The notes beneath the pieces are model-generated. The model did no database searches and was not told the DNA's origin. It worked only from the letters and a program-made list of their open reading frames with translations. A stretch of DNA of 42,599 nucleotides, taken from assembly GCA_958436995.1 (NCBI GenBank), contig CAUBMI010000010.1, positions 1 through 42,599 of the forward strand, given 5' to 3'. Positions 31,785 through 40,089 of the stretch are shown here, piece by piece. Position 1 is the first letter of the stretch. Each line of letters begins with the position of its first letter. The position numbers and the translations under genes are program-made. This stretch comes from an uncultured Collinsella sp. (lineage in GTDB: Bacteria; Actinomycetota; Coriobacteriia; Coriobacteriales; Coriobacteriaceae).

Positions 31785-31943
31785 ATGGGTATACGTCGAA
31801 AGGGCACGCAGCTTCTCGTGCATTGCCTGAGCGGTGCGCGAAGCAACCAGGCTGTGAGTTTTCTTAAGCGTTCTGGGTATGGCAGTGTCAAGAATATCGG
31901 CGGCATAAGCGGCTACACGGGAAAGGTGGTGCGTTGGCTATGA
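31785..31943 (+). pseudogene. Rhodanese C-terminal fragment
   Basis: A 52-codon frame (ATG 31785) reads like the C-terminal half of a single-domain rhodanese: LLVHCLSGARSNQA carries the active-site Cys loop, and NIGGISGYTGKVV is the usual end. The N-terminal half is missing, and no ribosome site is clear. Its TGA overlaps the ATG of the next gene (31940), so it may be a remnant that now acts as a leader. The next protein has its own complete rhodanese domain, which is not a close copy. Confidence 0.65.
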
Positions 31944-33631
31944 AGGTGGTTATCGTTGGAGGCGTCGCGGGCGGCGCATCGGCGGCGGCACGTTTGCGCA
32001 GACTCGACGAGCAGGCCCAAATTGTCATCTTTGAGCGCACGGGTTTTGTATCGTATGCCAACTGTGGGCTTCCGTACTACATTGGCGGCGTGATAGAAGA
32101 AGAGAGCGCATTGACGCTGCAGTCTCCCAAGGGCTTTTGGGATCGCTTTCGCATTGCGGTCAAGACGAGTCACGAGGTGTTTGCCATCCATCCCGATTCG
32201 CATACGGTCGAGGTTCGCAATATGCTGACGGGCGAGGAATTTGTCGAGACGTATGACAAGCTCATCCTGTCGCCGGGTGCAAAGCCGATTCGCCCTGCGT
32301 TGCCGGGCATCGACTCGGATAAAATCTTTAGCCTACGCACCGTTGAGGACACGCTGCGTATTCACAGCTATGTTCGAGAGCGGCGACCGAGCAGTGCCGT
32401 CGTGATCGGCGGCGGCTTCATTGGCGTCGAGACGGCGGAGAATCTGTGTGAGCTGGGGCTCCAGGTGACCCTTCTACAGCGTCCCGTCCAGCTTATGAAC
32501 AACCTGGATTACGACATGGCGACCCTTTTGCATACCGAGGTGCGTGAGCACGGTATCGATCTGCGCCTCAAGGCCGATGTGACAGGTTTTGAGGAAGTTG
32601 ATGGCCGCGTTGTCACCCATGTTGCGGGCGATGACCCTATCGGAGCCGATATGGTGCTGCTTGCCATTGGCGTGGCACCTGAGAACCATCTGGCGCAAGA
32701 GGCGGGGCTCGAACTGGGCATCAAGGGGGCTATTGTGGTCAACGACCGCATGGAGACCTCCGCTGCCGACGTGTATGCCGTGGGCGATGCCGTGCAGGTC
32801 ACGCATCAGGTGACCGGCGAGGACGCGGTCATTTCGCTCGCCGGCCCCGCCAACAAGCAGGGGCGTGTCGTCGCCGATGTCATAGCCGGCATGGACAGCT
32901 GCTACCTCGGATCGTTGGGCTCATCGGTTATCAAGGTATTCGACTTGACGGCGGCAAGCACGGGACTATCCGAAAAGGCAGCACACGCGGCGGGAATTGA
33001 CTGCGACAGCGTGGTCCTGTCGCCCGGTTCGCATGCGGGTTATTATCCGGGTGCAACGCCCATGACCATGAAGGTTGTCTTCGAGAAGCAGGGATTGCGC
33101 CTGCTGGGTGCGCAAATCGTGGGCATCGATGGTGTGGACAAGCGTATCGACGTTCTGGCGACTGCCATCCAGGCAGGCATGCACGGCGATAGGCTTAAGG
33201 ATTTGGACCTAGCATACGCGCCGCCGTATTCATCGGCGAAGGATCCCGTCAATTTGGCGGGCTTTATGATCGAGAACCTCAATCGCGGCATACTGGCGCA
33301 GTGGCATTGGGAGGATGAGCCCAACTTGCCACGCGATGGCAGCGTGCAGCTGCTCGATGTTCGTACGGAAGGGGAGTATGAGCGCGGGCATATCGATGGT
33401 TTCGTAAACATTCCCGTCGATGATCTGCGCAATCGCCTGGGCGAGCTCGACCGGGCCAAGCCGGTCTACGTGATTTGCCAGAGCGGCATTCGCAGCTACA
33501 TTGCTTGCCGCATTTTGGCGCAGCATGGCTTTGAGTGCTTTAACTTCTCGGGCGGCTATCGCTTCTTTGCAGCCGTGACTGAGGCTCGCCACGGCAGCGC
33601 TAACGTTATGCCGTGCGGGCTCGAAGAGTAG
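31940..33631 (+). CDS. CoA-disulfide reductase-like flavoprotein with rhodanese domain
   Basis: A 563-residue FAD/NAD(P)H oxidoreductase fused to a C-terminal rhodanese. The FAD loop is VGGVAGGASAAARLRR (6-21), the redox Cys is C42 in SYANCGLPYYIGG, and the second NAD loop is VVIGGGFIGVETAE. The rhodanese (about 470-545) has active Cys near 513 (ICQSGIRSY). The architecture is that of CoA-disulfide/persulfide reductases (CoADR-RHD). A TTG two codons earlier is possible but the ATG at 31940 opens the canonical MKVVIVGG. It may act in thiol and sulfane-sulfur balance, in line with the TlpA redox operon just upstream. Confidence 0.9.
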   Translation: MKVVIVGGVAGGASAAARLRRLDEQAQIVIFERTGFVSYANCGLPYYIGGVIEEESALTLQSPKGFWDRFRIAVKTSHEVFAIHPDSHTVEVRNMLTGEEFVETYDKLILSPGAKPIRPALPGIDSDKIFSLRTVEDTLRIHSYVRERRPSSAVVIGGGFIGVETAENLCELGLQVTLLQRPVQLMNNLDYDMATLLHTEVREHGIDLRLKADVTGFEEVDGRVVTHVAGDDPIGADMVLLAIGVAPENHLAQEAGLELGIKGAIVVNDRMETSAADVYAVGDAVQVTHQVTGEDAVISLAGPANKQGRVVADVIAGMDSCYLGSLGSSVIKVFDLTAASTGLSEKAAHAAGIDCDSVVLSPGSHAGYYPGATPMTMKVVFEKQGLRLLGAQIVGIDGVDKRIDVLATAIQAGMHGDRLKDLDLAYAPPYSSAKDPVNLAGFMIENLNRGILAQWHWEDEPNLPRDGSVQLLDVRTEGEYERGHIDGFVNIPVDDLRNRLGELDRAKPVYVICQSGIRSYIACRILAQHGFECFNFSGGYRFFAAVTEARHGSANVMPCGLEE

Positions 33632-33642
33632 CGCGCATTGGA

Positions 33643-33673
33643 ATGTGACAAAGTGACAGCCTCTTTGTCGCAT
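33643..33673. repeat. TGTGACAAAG palindrome, copy 1
   Basis: ATGTGACAAAG (33643-33653) pairs with CTTTGTCGCAT (33663-33673), one mismatch. Same family as copies at 37106 and 39004. Confidence 0.75.
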
Positions 33674-33852
33674 CGGGGATGTTATATGCGGGATGGTGCG
33701 CCATGCGGCGTGCTGTCCCGTTCGTTTTTTGGCGCGGTTCGTTACACTCCTCACTGGTATCGGCCAAAAATGAGGATAGAGTAGGACAAACGCGCCGAAC
33801 GTGAACGGCGGGGGAGCGGGCGAGCGCGCCCGCGCGAGAGAGGTTGCCGTCC
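33674..33852. other. Upstream region of the ABC transporter gene
   Basis: No gene. It is G-rich near 33800-33840 with GAGAGAGG as the likely ribosome site. No clear promoter boxes were identified. Confidence 0.35.
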
Positions 33853-36800
33853 ATGCTGGATCTCAGAGTTATTTGCAAAAGGTACGTTACGCAGTCGTTT
33901 ACGCAGGTAGCGCTCGACAGCGTAAGCCTGTCTTTTCGCGATAACGAGTTCGTAGCCGTTCTGGGTCCCTCGGGTTCGGGTAAAACTACGATGCTCAACG
34001 TCATCGGTGGACTCGATCATTTCGATTCGGGCGATCTGCTGATCGACGGCATCTCGACCAAGGACTTCAACGACCGCGATTGGGATGCCTATCGCAATAA
34101 TCGCATCGGCTTTGTGTTCCAGAGCTATAACCTCATTCCGCATCAGAGCATTTTGGAAAACGTGGAGTTGGCGCTTACGCTCACGGGCGTGGGGCATGCC
34201 GAGCGCCGCCAACGTGCGCGCAAGGCGCTCGAGGCAGTCGGTCTGGGCGAGCACGTTGACAAGCGCCCGAGCCAGCTTTCGGGCGGGCAGATGCAGCGCG
34301 TGGCCATTGCCCGCGCCCTGATCAATGACCCCGAGATTGTGCTGGCTGACGAGCCGACCGGCGCCTTGGACTCAACGACATCCGTACAGGTCATGGATTT
34401 GCTCAAGGATGTTGCGCGCGATCGTTTGGTCATCATGGTCACGCACAATCCCGAGTTGGCATACAGGTACGCCACGCGCATCGTCACCCTGGCGGACGGC
34501 AAGATCACCGACGATTCCGACCCCTTTGATGCTGCCGAGGCCGCGCGTCGCGAGGCCAAGCCCACGCGCAAAACCTCGATGAGCTTTGTGACAGCGCTGG
34601 GGCTTTCGGCGCGAAACCTTTTGACCAAGAAGGGCCGTACGGCTATGACGGCCTTTGCTGGTTCGATCGGCATTATCGGCATTGCGGCGATTCTGGCGCT
34701 CTCCAACGGCGTAAACGGCTACATCAAAAAGGTCGAGGAGGATACGCTCTCGAGCTACCCGCTCACCATTTCCAAACAAGATTATGACCTGTCGTCCATG
34801 ATGGGCGGGCATGGAGCTACGGATGAGGAGGCGTCCGAGGACAAGGACGCGTCCGACGGCGCCACCGGCGGCAAGGCTCAGGGGGCCGATAAGATCCCTG
34901 TGGTCACGGCCGTAAAGGATATGTTCGCAAGCGTTAAGTCCAACGACATGACGAGCTTTAAGGCATGGCTCGATGCCGGTGGCGACGGCATCGATAAAGA
35001 GGTCAACGCCATTCAGTACGGCTACGGTGTATCGCCGGTTGTCTATCGTGCCGGCAAGGGCGATGAGAAGCCTGTCCGGCTGGTGCCCAACGCCATGACC
35101 GAGGCCATGAGCGGAGGCGCGAGCTCGGCGGCAACGGTGAGCATGGAATCCATGGGAACGTCGGTCTTCAACGAGATGATTGACGACCAGAGCCTGCTCG
35201 ACAGCCAGTACGATGTTGTTGCCGGCCATTGGCCTACGTCAGCCAACGAGGCCGTGATGGTGCTTTCGAGCCGCGGAACGGTGGGCGACTACACGCTCTA
35301 CAGCATCGGTGCGCTGGATATCGATGAACTCAACGACCTGGTTAACAGCGCCATGACGGCCGACGGCAAGGTCGAGGCGCCCAAGACCGGCGCCGACTTT
35401 ACCTACGACGATGCACTGTCCACGACGTTTAAGGTGCTGTCGCCGGCAGATGCCTATCGCAAAAACGAAGAGACCGGCATGTGGACTGACATGGCTGGCG
35501 ATGCCGACCATATGGCGGCCAAGGTTGCCGACGGTATTGACGTGCGCATTGTGGGCGTGGTGCGACCCAACGAGACGGCCAACGCGAGCGCATTATCCCC
35601 GGGCATTGCCTATACGCATGCGCTGACTCGCCAGCTTATGCAGCGTGCTGCCGATTCGCAGATTGTGCAGGAACAGCTTACCCACCCCGAGACGGATGTC
35701 TTTACGGGCAAAACTTTCGATGAACTGCAGGGCGAGGCCAAGCAAGGCGTGGATCTGGGCAGCATGTTTAGTGTGGACGAGGCGGCGCTGAAGAGTGCGT
35801 TTTCGTTCGATACATCTGTGCTCTCGGGTGCAGCCGGCGGTATGGACCTGTCGGGTCTTGATTTGTCCGGGTTGGATATTGACCTTTCGGGCGTAGGCAA
35901 GGATATCGACTTCAGCGACATCATGGCCAAAGCGCCGGCTCCAGATTTCTCGGGCGTCTTTGACGGTCTGGAGCTCACGCCCGAGCAAATGCAGCAGGTG
36001 GGAACGCTTGCCAACCAGCTGTTTGAGGGCTTTTTGCAGTCTGATCAGTTTAAGGCGCTGTCGTCCGAAGATCTTAAGGACGCATCAAAGCTCGCTGCCG
36101 CATTCTCGACGTATCTTGAGCATGATGCCGCGGCGCAGCAATGCCTGGCTCAATTGAAGGCGCTCGGCGGCGATGCCCTGGCAGAGCGTCTCCAGCAGGC
36201 GATGACCGACTATGTGCAAAAACAGCTGGCTCCGTATCTGCAGCAGGCAATGGGCCAGGTAACCAAGACAATCAGCGACCAGATTGCGACAACTGTATCG
36301 TCCCAGCTTAAAGCAGGTGCGGCGGGGCTCATGGGACAGATGGCTACGCAGATGTCTTCGAGTTTTGCCAACCTGGCGAGCGCTATGCGTGTGGATGCGA
36401 GCGCCTTTGCTCGTGCCATTCACTTCAACATGGACGCCGAGGACCTGAGTTCGCTCATGATGAGCTATGCCAAGGCTTCGAAGCTCACCTACGATAACAA
36501 TCTGACCACGTTGGGCTATGCGGACGAGGCGGACCCCATCTCGGTCAAGATTTTCCCGCGCGACTTTGAGGCTAAGGAGCGCGTGCTCGATCACATCGAT
36601 GCTTATAACAGGCAGGTCAAAGCCGCCGGCCACGACGAACAGGCCATCTCGTACACCGACTACATGGGCATCATCATGGGCTCGGTGACCGATATCGTGA
36701 ACACCATCAGCTTGGTGCTCATCGCATTTGTGAGCATCAGCTTGGTCGTCAGCTCCATCATGATCGGCATCATCACCTACATCAGCGTACTGGAGCGTAA

Positions 36801-37107
36801 AAAGGAGATTGGCATCCTGCGCGCGATCGGCGCGTCAAAGCGCAACGTGGCCAACGTATTCAATGCCGAGACCTTTATTGAAGGCCTCATTGCCGGCGTC
36901 TTTGCCATTGTCGTTGTGGTGCTCGTGAGCTTCCCGGTCAATGCCTGGGCGCTTGCGGCCAAACAGGTCCCCAACCTGATGAGCCTGCCCGTGCAGGATG
37001 CGCTGGTGCTCATCGCGATTTCGGTGCTGCTGACGGTTGTCGCCGGCCTGCTGCCGGCCCGTAGCGCATCCAAGAAAGACCCCGTGGAGGCCCTGCGCTC
37101 CGAATAA
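33853..37107 (+). CDS. ABC transporter ATPase-permease fusion, MacB/FtsX type
   Basis: A 1084-residue fusion. Residues 1-225 are an ABC ATPase of the MacB/LolD class: Walker A GPSGSGKTT (38-46), signature LSGGQ (142-146), Walker B IVLADE (162-167) and an ALDS D-loop. A first transmembrane helix (about 263-285) follows. Then comes a large extracytoplasmic region of about 650 residues containing short DLSGLD-like repeats (about residues 670-695) and Ala/Gln-rich helices. The C-terminus is an FtsX permease with three helices (about 950-1075) and the usual RKKEIGILRAIGAS coupling motif. Such fusions export peptides or lipoproteins or sense antimicrobials. The ATG at 33853 is chosen over a TTG nine bases upstream. 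Confidence 0.9.
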   Translation: MLDLRVICKRYVTQSFTQVALDSVSLSFRDNEFVAVLGPSGSGKTTMLNVIGGLDHFDSGDLLIDGISTKDFNDRDWDAYRNNRIGFVFQSYNLIPHQSILENVELALTLTGVGHAERRQRARKALEAVGLGEHVDKRPSQLSGGQMQRVAIARALINDPEIVLADEPTGALDSTTSVQVMDLLKDVARDRLVIMVTHNPELAYRYATRIVTLADGKITDDSDPFDAAEAARREAKPTRKTSMSFVTALGLSARNLLTKKGRTAMTAFAGSIGIIGIAAILALSNGVNGYIKKVEEDTLSSYPLTISKQDYDLSSMMGGHGATDEEASEDKDASDGATGGKAQGADKIPVVTAVKDMFASVKSNDMTSFKAWLDAGGDGIDKEVNAIQYGYGVSPVVYRAGKGDEKPVRLVPNAMTEAMSGGASSAATVSMESMGTSVFNEMIDDQSLLDSQYDVVAGHWPTSANEAVMVLSSRGTVGDYTLYSIGALDIDELNDLVNSAMTADGKVEAPKTGADFTYDDALSTTFKVLSPADAYRKNEETGMWTDMAGDADHMAAKVADGIDVRIVGVVRPNETANASALSPGIAYTHALTRQLMQRAADSQIVQEQLTHPETDVFTGKTFDELQGEAKQGVDLGSMFSVDEAALKSAFSFDTSVLSGAAGGMDLSGLDLSGLDIDLSGVGKDIDFSDIMAKAPAPDFSGVFDGLELTPEQMQQVGTLANQLFEGFLQSDQFKALSSEDLKDASKLAAAFSTYLEHDAAAQQCLAQLKALGGDALAERLQQAMTDYVQKQLAPYLQQAMGQVTKTISDQIATTVSSQLKAGAAGLMGQMATQMSSSFANLASAMRVDASAFARAIHFNMDAEDLSSLMMSYAKASKLTYDNNLTTLGYADEADPISVKIFPRDFEAKERVLDHIDAYNRQVKAAGHDEQAISYTDYMGIIMGSVTDIVNTISLVLIAFVSISLVVSSIMIGIITYISVLERKKEIGILRAIGASKRNVANVFNAETFIEGLIAGVFAIVVVVLVSFPVNAWALAAKQVPNLMSLPVQDALVLIAISVLLTVVAGLLPARSASKKDPVEALRSE

Positions 37108-37138
37108 TGTGACAAAGGGACAGCCCCTTTGTCACATT
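37106..37138. repeat. TGTGACAAAG palindrome, copy 2
   Basis: A perfect 14-bp stem AATGTGACAAAGGG/CCCTTTGTCACATT (37106-37119 with 37125-37138). It begins inside the stop codon of the ABC gene and could end its transcript, but has no T-run. Confidence 0.85.
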
Positions 37139-37157
37139 GAGGGCCTTGCGGAATCGG

Positions 37158-37333
37158 GGTCTAATACTTTTCCGAGAAGTGAACGAGTCAAAATGGACCC
37201 CCGAAGCGCTAACACTCATTGAAGGCGGTTTCCTGCGGTTTTGATTGTTAAATCCTGCGGTTTTGGCGTCAGAAAATGTCGATGCTTCGGGGGTCCAAAA
37301 ACGGTCGTTCACTTCTTGGAAAAGTATTAGACC
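37158..37333. repeat. 176-bp palindromic element, copy 1
   Basis: The outer ~28 bp on each side pair almost perfectly (GGTCTAATACTTTTCC at the left, its complement at the right end) and pairing resumes around TGGACCCCCGAAGC. The centre carries two tandem TCCTGCGGTTTT units. It shares core sequences with the element at 38737, in the opposite orientation, while the outermost ~12 bp differ. No coding capacity. Confidence 0.8.
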
Positions 37334-37379
37334 TCGTTATATTGGCGGCGTTCGCGAGCGGAAATCAGAACGTAAGCCT

Positions 37380-38513
37380 TTAGCTCTTCTTTGCAGAGAG
37401 CATAAGCCTAATTTCCGGATGAGTGTACTCGTCGAACTCTTCTTTGGGCTCGGTGTCAAAGGTGAAGTACGACTTGATAGATTCATCCTCCGTCTTAATG
37501 CTGATTTCTTCATATAGGGATCCGGCTAAAAATGCCTGTTTAAATTCATCCGACAGGCTGCATGGCGTGAGGAGGCCCGGTGTGGCAACGGAAATGTCCA
37601 GCCCGTTGAGCGGGGCGCAGAGCGTCGCGATGTCCTGCTCGGCGCGGACGAGGTTGTCTGCAAGGCTTGCCTCGGGTTCGATCTGACTGGTGTAATCGAC
37701 GTCCGTGAGCATGCCGTCTGCATCAAAAGAAAGGTAGACATAGGCTGCTTGAGCGCCGAGGTCATTATCGCGCAGATAGCCGATAATGCGGTAGCCGTAG
37801 TCGTGATACGACTCATATGGGTCGTCTACCGCGACGCGTTCGCACACGGGCTCCAAGGCATCTTGCGCGATGGCGAGCTGCTCGGCGGCTGCAGCCTTTC
37901 TTGCCTGAAGCTCGTTATTTCCCTGGACAAACTGCGGGATGTAGGCGCCAAGCAGCACAATGGCGGGCACCACCGCGAGAGCTATGACCTGCTTTTTGGC
38001 GCTTGGAATCGTCACGCCGTATGCGTTTGCCATGGCCTCGGCATTGCTCGAGGTTTCGGCTAACACGTCTGCCGCCGTGGCGACTGCCCCTACGGCGCCG
38101 GCGACCTCCGCGGCGCCGCCCAGGTTGCGCGCAGCATCGTTATCGCTGTTTTTGAGCAGACGGCCGGCAGCTTGCGTGGCGAGCACGCCGGCGACCTCCG
38201 CGGAACGGTCCTTGTTGGTCTGGGCCACCGCAAGCCTGCTCTGCAGCTCCTTCCACTGTTTGCCCTGCATTCCAAAGCGCGGTGCAAGGGCGCAATAGCA
38301 AAAGATGGCGAGTTCGATTACGGTGAGTGCGATGGCGGTATATATGCCCGCGGGTTGGAATTCCTTTTGGTGGAACGCGATATCGTTGATCATTTGGAGC
38401 GGCAGCATGAGCAGACATGCTACGAACGACATGACGAGTGCGGTCGCTGCGATCTTGGGGTATGTACAGTACCGCTGGATGCGTTTCTTTTCTTGTTCGG
38501 TGAGCTGCTGCAT
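37380..38513 (-). CDS. Membrane protein of unknown function
   Basis: A 377-residue protein with two hydrophobic segments near the N-terminus (IAATALVMSFVACLLMLPL and IYTAIALTVIELAIFCYCAL), then an Ala-rich helical region (about 95-160) and a third transmembrane helix (VIALAVVPAIVLLGAYI, about 180). The C-terminal 180 residues are soluble and acidic, with no recognised domain. The start at 38513 is preferred because GAGG lies 5 bp upstream; an in-frame ATG at 38531 lacks a ribosome site. A TATACT in the upstream region may be its -10 box. It is transcribed alone on the minus strand. Confidence 0.65.
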   Translation of the reverse strand: MQQLTEQEKKRIQRYCTYPKIAATALVMSFVACLLMLPLQMINDIAFHQKEFQPAGIYTAIALTVIELAIFCYCALAPRFGMQGKQWKELQSRLAVAQTNKDRSAEVAGVLATQAAGRLLKNSDNDAARNLGGAAEVAGAVGAVATAADVLAETSSNAEAMANAYGVTIPSAKKQVIALAVVPAIVLLGAYIPQFVQGNNELQARKAAAAEQLAIAQDALEPVCERVAVDDPYESYHDYGYRIIGYLRDNDLGAQAAYVYLSFDADGMLTDVDYTSQIEPEASLADNLVRAEQDIATLCAPLNGLDISVATPGLLTPCSLSDEFKQAFLAGSLYEEISIKTEDESIKSYFTFDTEPKEEFDEYTHPEIRLMLSAKKS

Positions 38514-38736
38514 GGGGGCCTCGACTCTCATCGTTTTCGGGCGATACTCACACGCTCTTGAGTATAGATGAGTGGAGGGCGCCTGTTATTCAAACATGGT
38601 GTCAACGGCGTGGTGTTGGCGGTCGCTTGATCGTGGGCGCCATCTTTTAGAGCATGAAGCCGCTATCATGGGGCGAATGACGCGCAAGGGGGCTATCGTG
38701 GGACAGCCTCTCGCTGTTTGTGTGCGCCAGCAAATC
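38514..38736. other. Intergenic region upstream of membrane protein gene
   Basis: No convincing gene; a 63-codon frame (38572-38763) has no ribosome site and runs into the palindromic element. A dyad ATACTC/GAGTAT (about 38546-38568) overlaps the likely -10 of the leftward gene. Confidence 0.4.
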
Positions 38737-38916
38737 GAAGGTGAATGGTTTTCCGAGAAGTGAACATCCTATTCTGGACCCCTGAAGCATTCGCACTTTT
38801 GGATGCAAAAACCGCAGGATTTGAGCGACAAAACCGCAGGAAATGGCTCTCCAAAAGTGTCGATGTTTCGGGGGCTCGATTTCACTCGTTCACTTCGCGG
38901 AAAAGCATTCACCTTC
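38737..38916. repeat. 180-bp palindromic element, copy 2
   Basis: The ends pair as GAAGGTGAATG/CATTCACCTTC and inner arms around TTTTCCG-GAAGTGAAC continue the pairing, with the GCACTTTTGGA/TCCAAAAGTG arm near the centre. The middle holds two tandem AAAACCGCAGGA units, the same core as copy 1 in opposite orientation. The outer arms differ from copy 1 in sequence but remain self-complementary. Confidence 0.8.
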
Positions 38917-39003
38917 GTTGCGTGATGGCGACGGATGGAAGGGTGATTATCGTCAAGTAGCTACCTCTGCCTTGTGAATCATCTGAAGCACAAGGCATAA
39001 TGC

Positions 39004-39034
39004 ATGTGACAAAGGGGCGGTTCCTTTGTCACAT
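39004..39034. repeat. TGTGACAAAG palindrome, copy 3
   Basis: A perfect 12-bp stem ATGTGACAAAGG/CCTTTGTCACAT (39004-39015 with 39023-39034), 23 bp before the dihydrouridine synthase start. Confidence 0.85.
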
Positions 39035-39057
39035 TCGTTGATATGAGAGAAGAGTAG

Positions 39058-40011
39058 ATGATCCTTTCGCTGGCCCCCATGGAGGGAATTACCGGGCATG
39101 TGTTCCGTCGCGTGCATGCGGAGTGCTTTGGTGCGCTCGACTGCTATTACACGCCGTTTTTGTCGCCGCCGCGCGTGGGCAACCGCTTTGGCGGTAAGGC
39201 GTTTAAAGAGGTCGACCCTGTCAATAACCAGGGGCTTAACGTGGTGCCTCAGCTGATGTCCAAAAACGCGGACGAGTTTGCGTGGGCGGCGCAGGTGCTC
39301 GCCGACATGGGTTACCGCGAGGTTAATCTTAACCTTGGCTGTCCCTCGGGCACGGTTGTCGCCAAGGGGAAGGGTTCGGGCTTTCTGCGCAACTTGGATG
39401 AGCTCGAGGTGTTCTTGAGCGACGTGTGCGAGCGCTCGCCATTGCCGGTGTCGGTCAAGACCAGGCTGGGACTGGAGAACGACGAGGAGTACGAGCGCGT
39501 GCTCGACATCTATTGCCGCATGCCGCTGGCGGAGCTGATCGTGCATCCGCGCGTGCAAAAGGACCGCTATACGGGCTCGCCGCGCAAAGAGTTTTACGGC
39601 GAGACGCTGGAGCGGGCGCCGTTTCCCGTGGCCTATAACGGCGACATCTTTGATCTTGAGGACATGGATGCGCTGGTGGAGGCCTATCCCGGAACGCGTC
39701 ACGTAATGTTGGGGCGCGGCTTGCTTGCGAACCCCGCACTGGCTCGCATGGTTAAGGGCGGTCCTGCTGCCACGGCAGCTGAGCTGCAGCGCTTCCACGA
39801 CACGCTGTTCGCAGCCTATGCGGATGAGATTGGCGGCAATGCAGTCTTTCGCATGAAGGAGTGGTGGTTCTACGCCAAGTGCGCCTTCGCCGATCCCGCT
39901 ACCGTTCACAAGATCGTGCGCAAGACCAAAAAGGTCGACGAATACCGCGCCGCCGTCGAGCGCGTCTTTCGCGAGCAGTCTCTGGCGCCCATAGCCCGCT
40001 TTCACGGCTAG
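39058..40011 (+). CDS. dus: tRNA-dihydrouridine synthase
   Basis: A 317-residue FMN-dependent enzyme that reduces uridine to dihydrouridine in tRNA. The N-terminal barrel begins LAPMEGITGHVFRR, and the active-site Cys is C95 in LNLGCPSGTV. VHPRVQKDRYTGSP and YNGDIF give the phosphate and FMN contacts, and LGRGLLANPAL the second phosphate strand. A compact C-terminal helical domain (about 240-317) binds tRNA. Length and motifs are normal for the family. GAGAGAAGAG precedes the ATG. It converges with the SirTM gene. Confidence 0.9.
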   Translation: MILSLAPMEGITGHVFRRVHAECFGALDCYYTPFLSPPRVGNRFGGKAFKEVDPVNNQGLNVVPQLMSKNADEFAWAAQVLADMGYREVNLNLGCPSGTVVAKGKGSGFLRNLDELEVFLSDVCERSPLPVSVKTRLGLENDEEYERVLDIYCRMPLAELIVHPRVQKDRYTGSPRKEFYGETLERAPFPVAYNGDIFDLEDMDALVEAYPGTRHVMLGRGLLANPALARMVKGGPAATAAELQRFHDTLFAAYADEIGGNAVFRMKEWWFYAKCAFADPATVHKIVRKTKKVDEYRAAVERVFREQSLAPIARFHG

Positions 40012-40012
40012 T

Positions 40013-40068
40013 TAGTCATTGGGGACGTTCTTTAACGACTAGTCATTCAAGAACGTCCCCAACGACTA
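40013..40068. repeat. 20-bp inverted repeat between convergent genes
   Basis: TAGTCATTGGGGACGTTCTT (40013-40032) pairs with the complement at 40049-40068, 19 of 20 matched. The 16-nt loop holds a smaller palindrome GACTAGTC. It lies between the convergent dus and SirTM genes and probably works as a transcript end, although there is no T-run. Confidence 0.8.
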
Positions 40069-40089
40069 TGTGAGACAGCATCGCCTTTG

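Noticed and set aside
38572..38763. 63-codon plus-strand frame before palindromic element copy 2
   Set aside because: No ribosome site, ends inside the repeat element, no domain.
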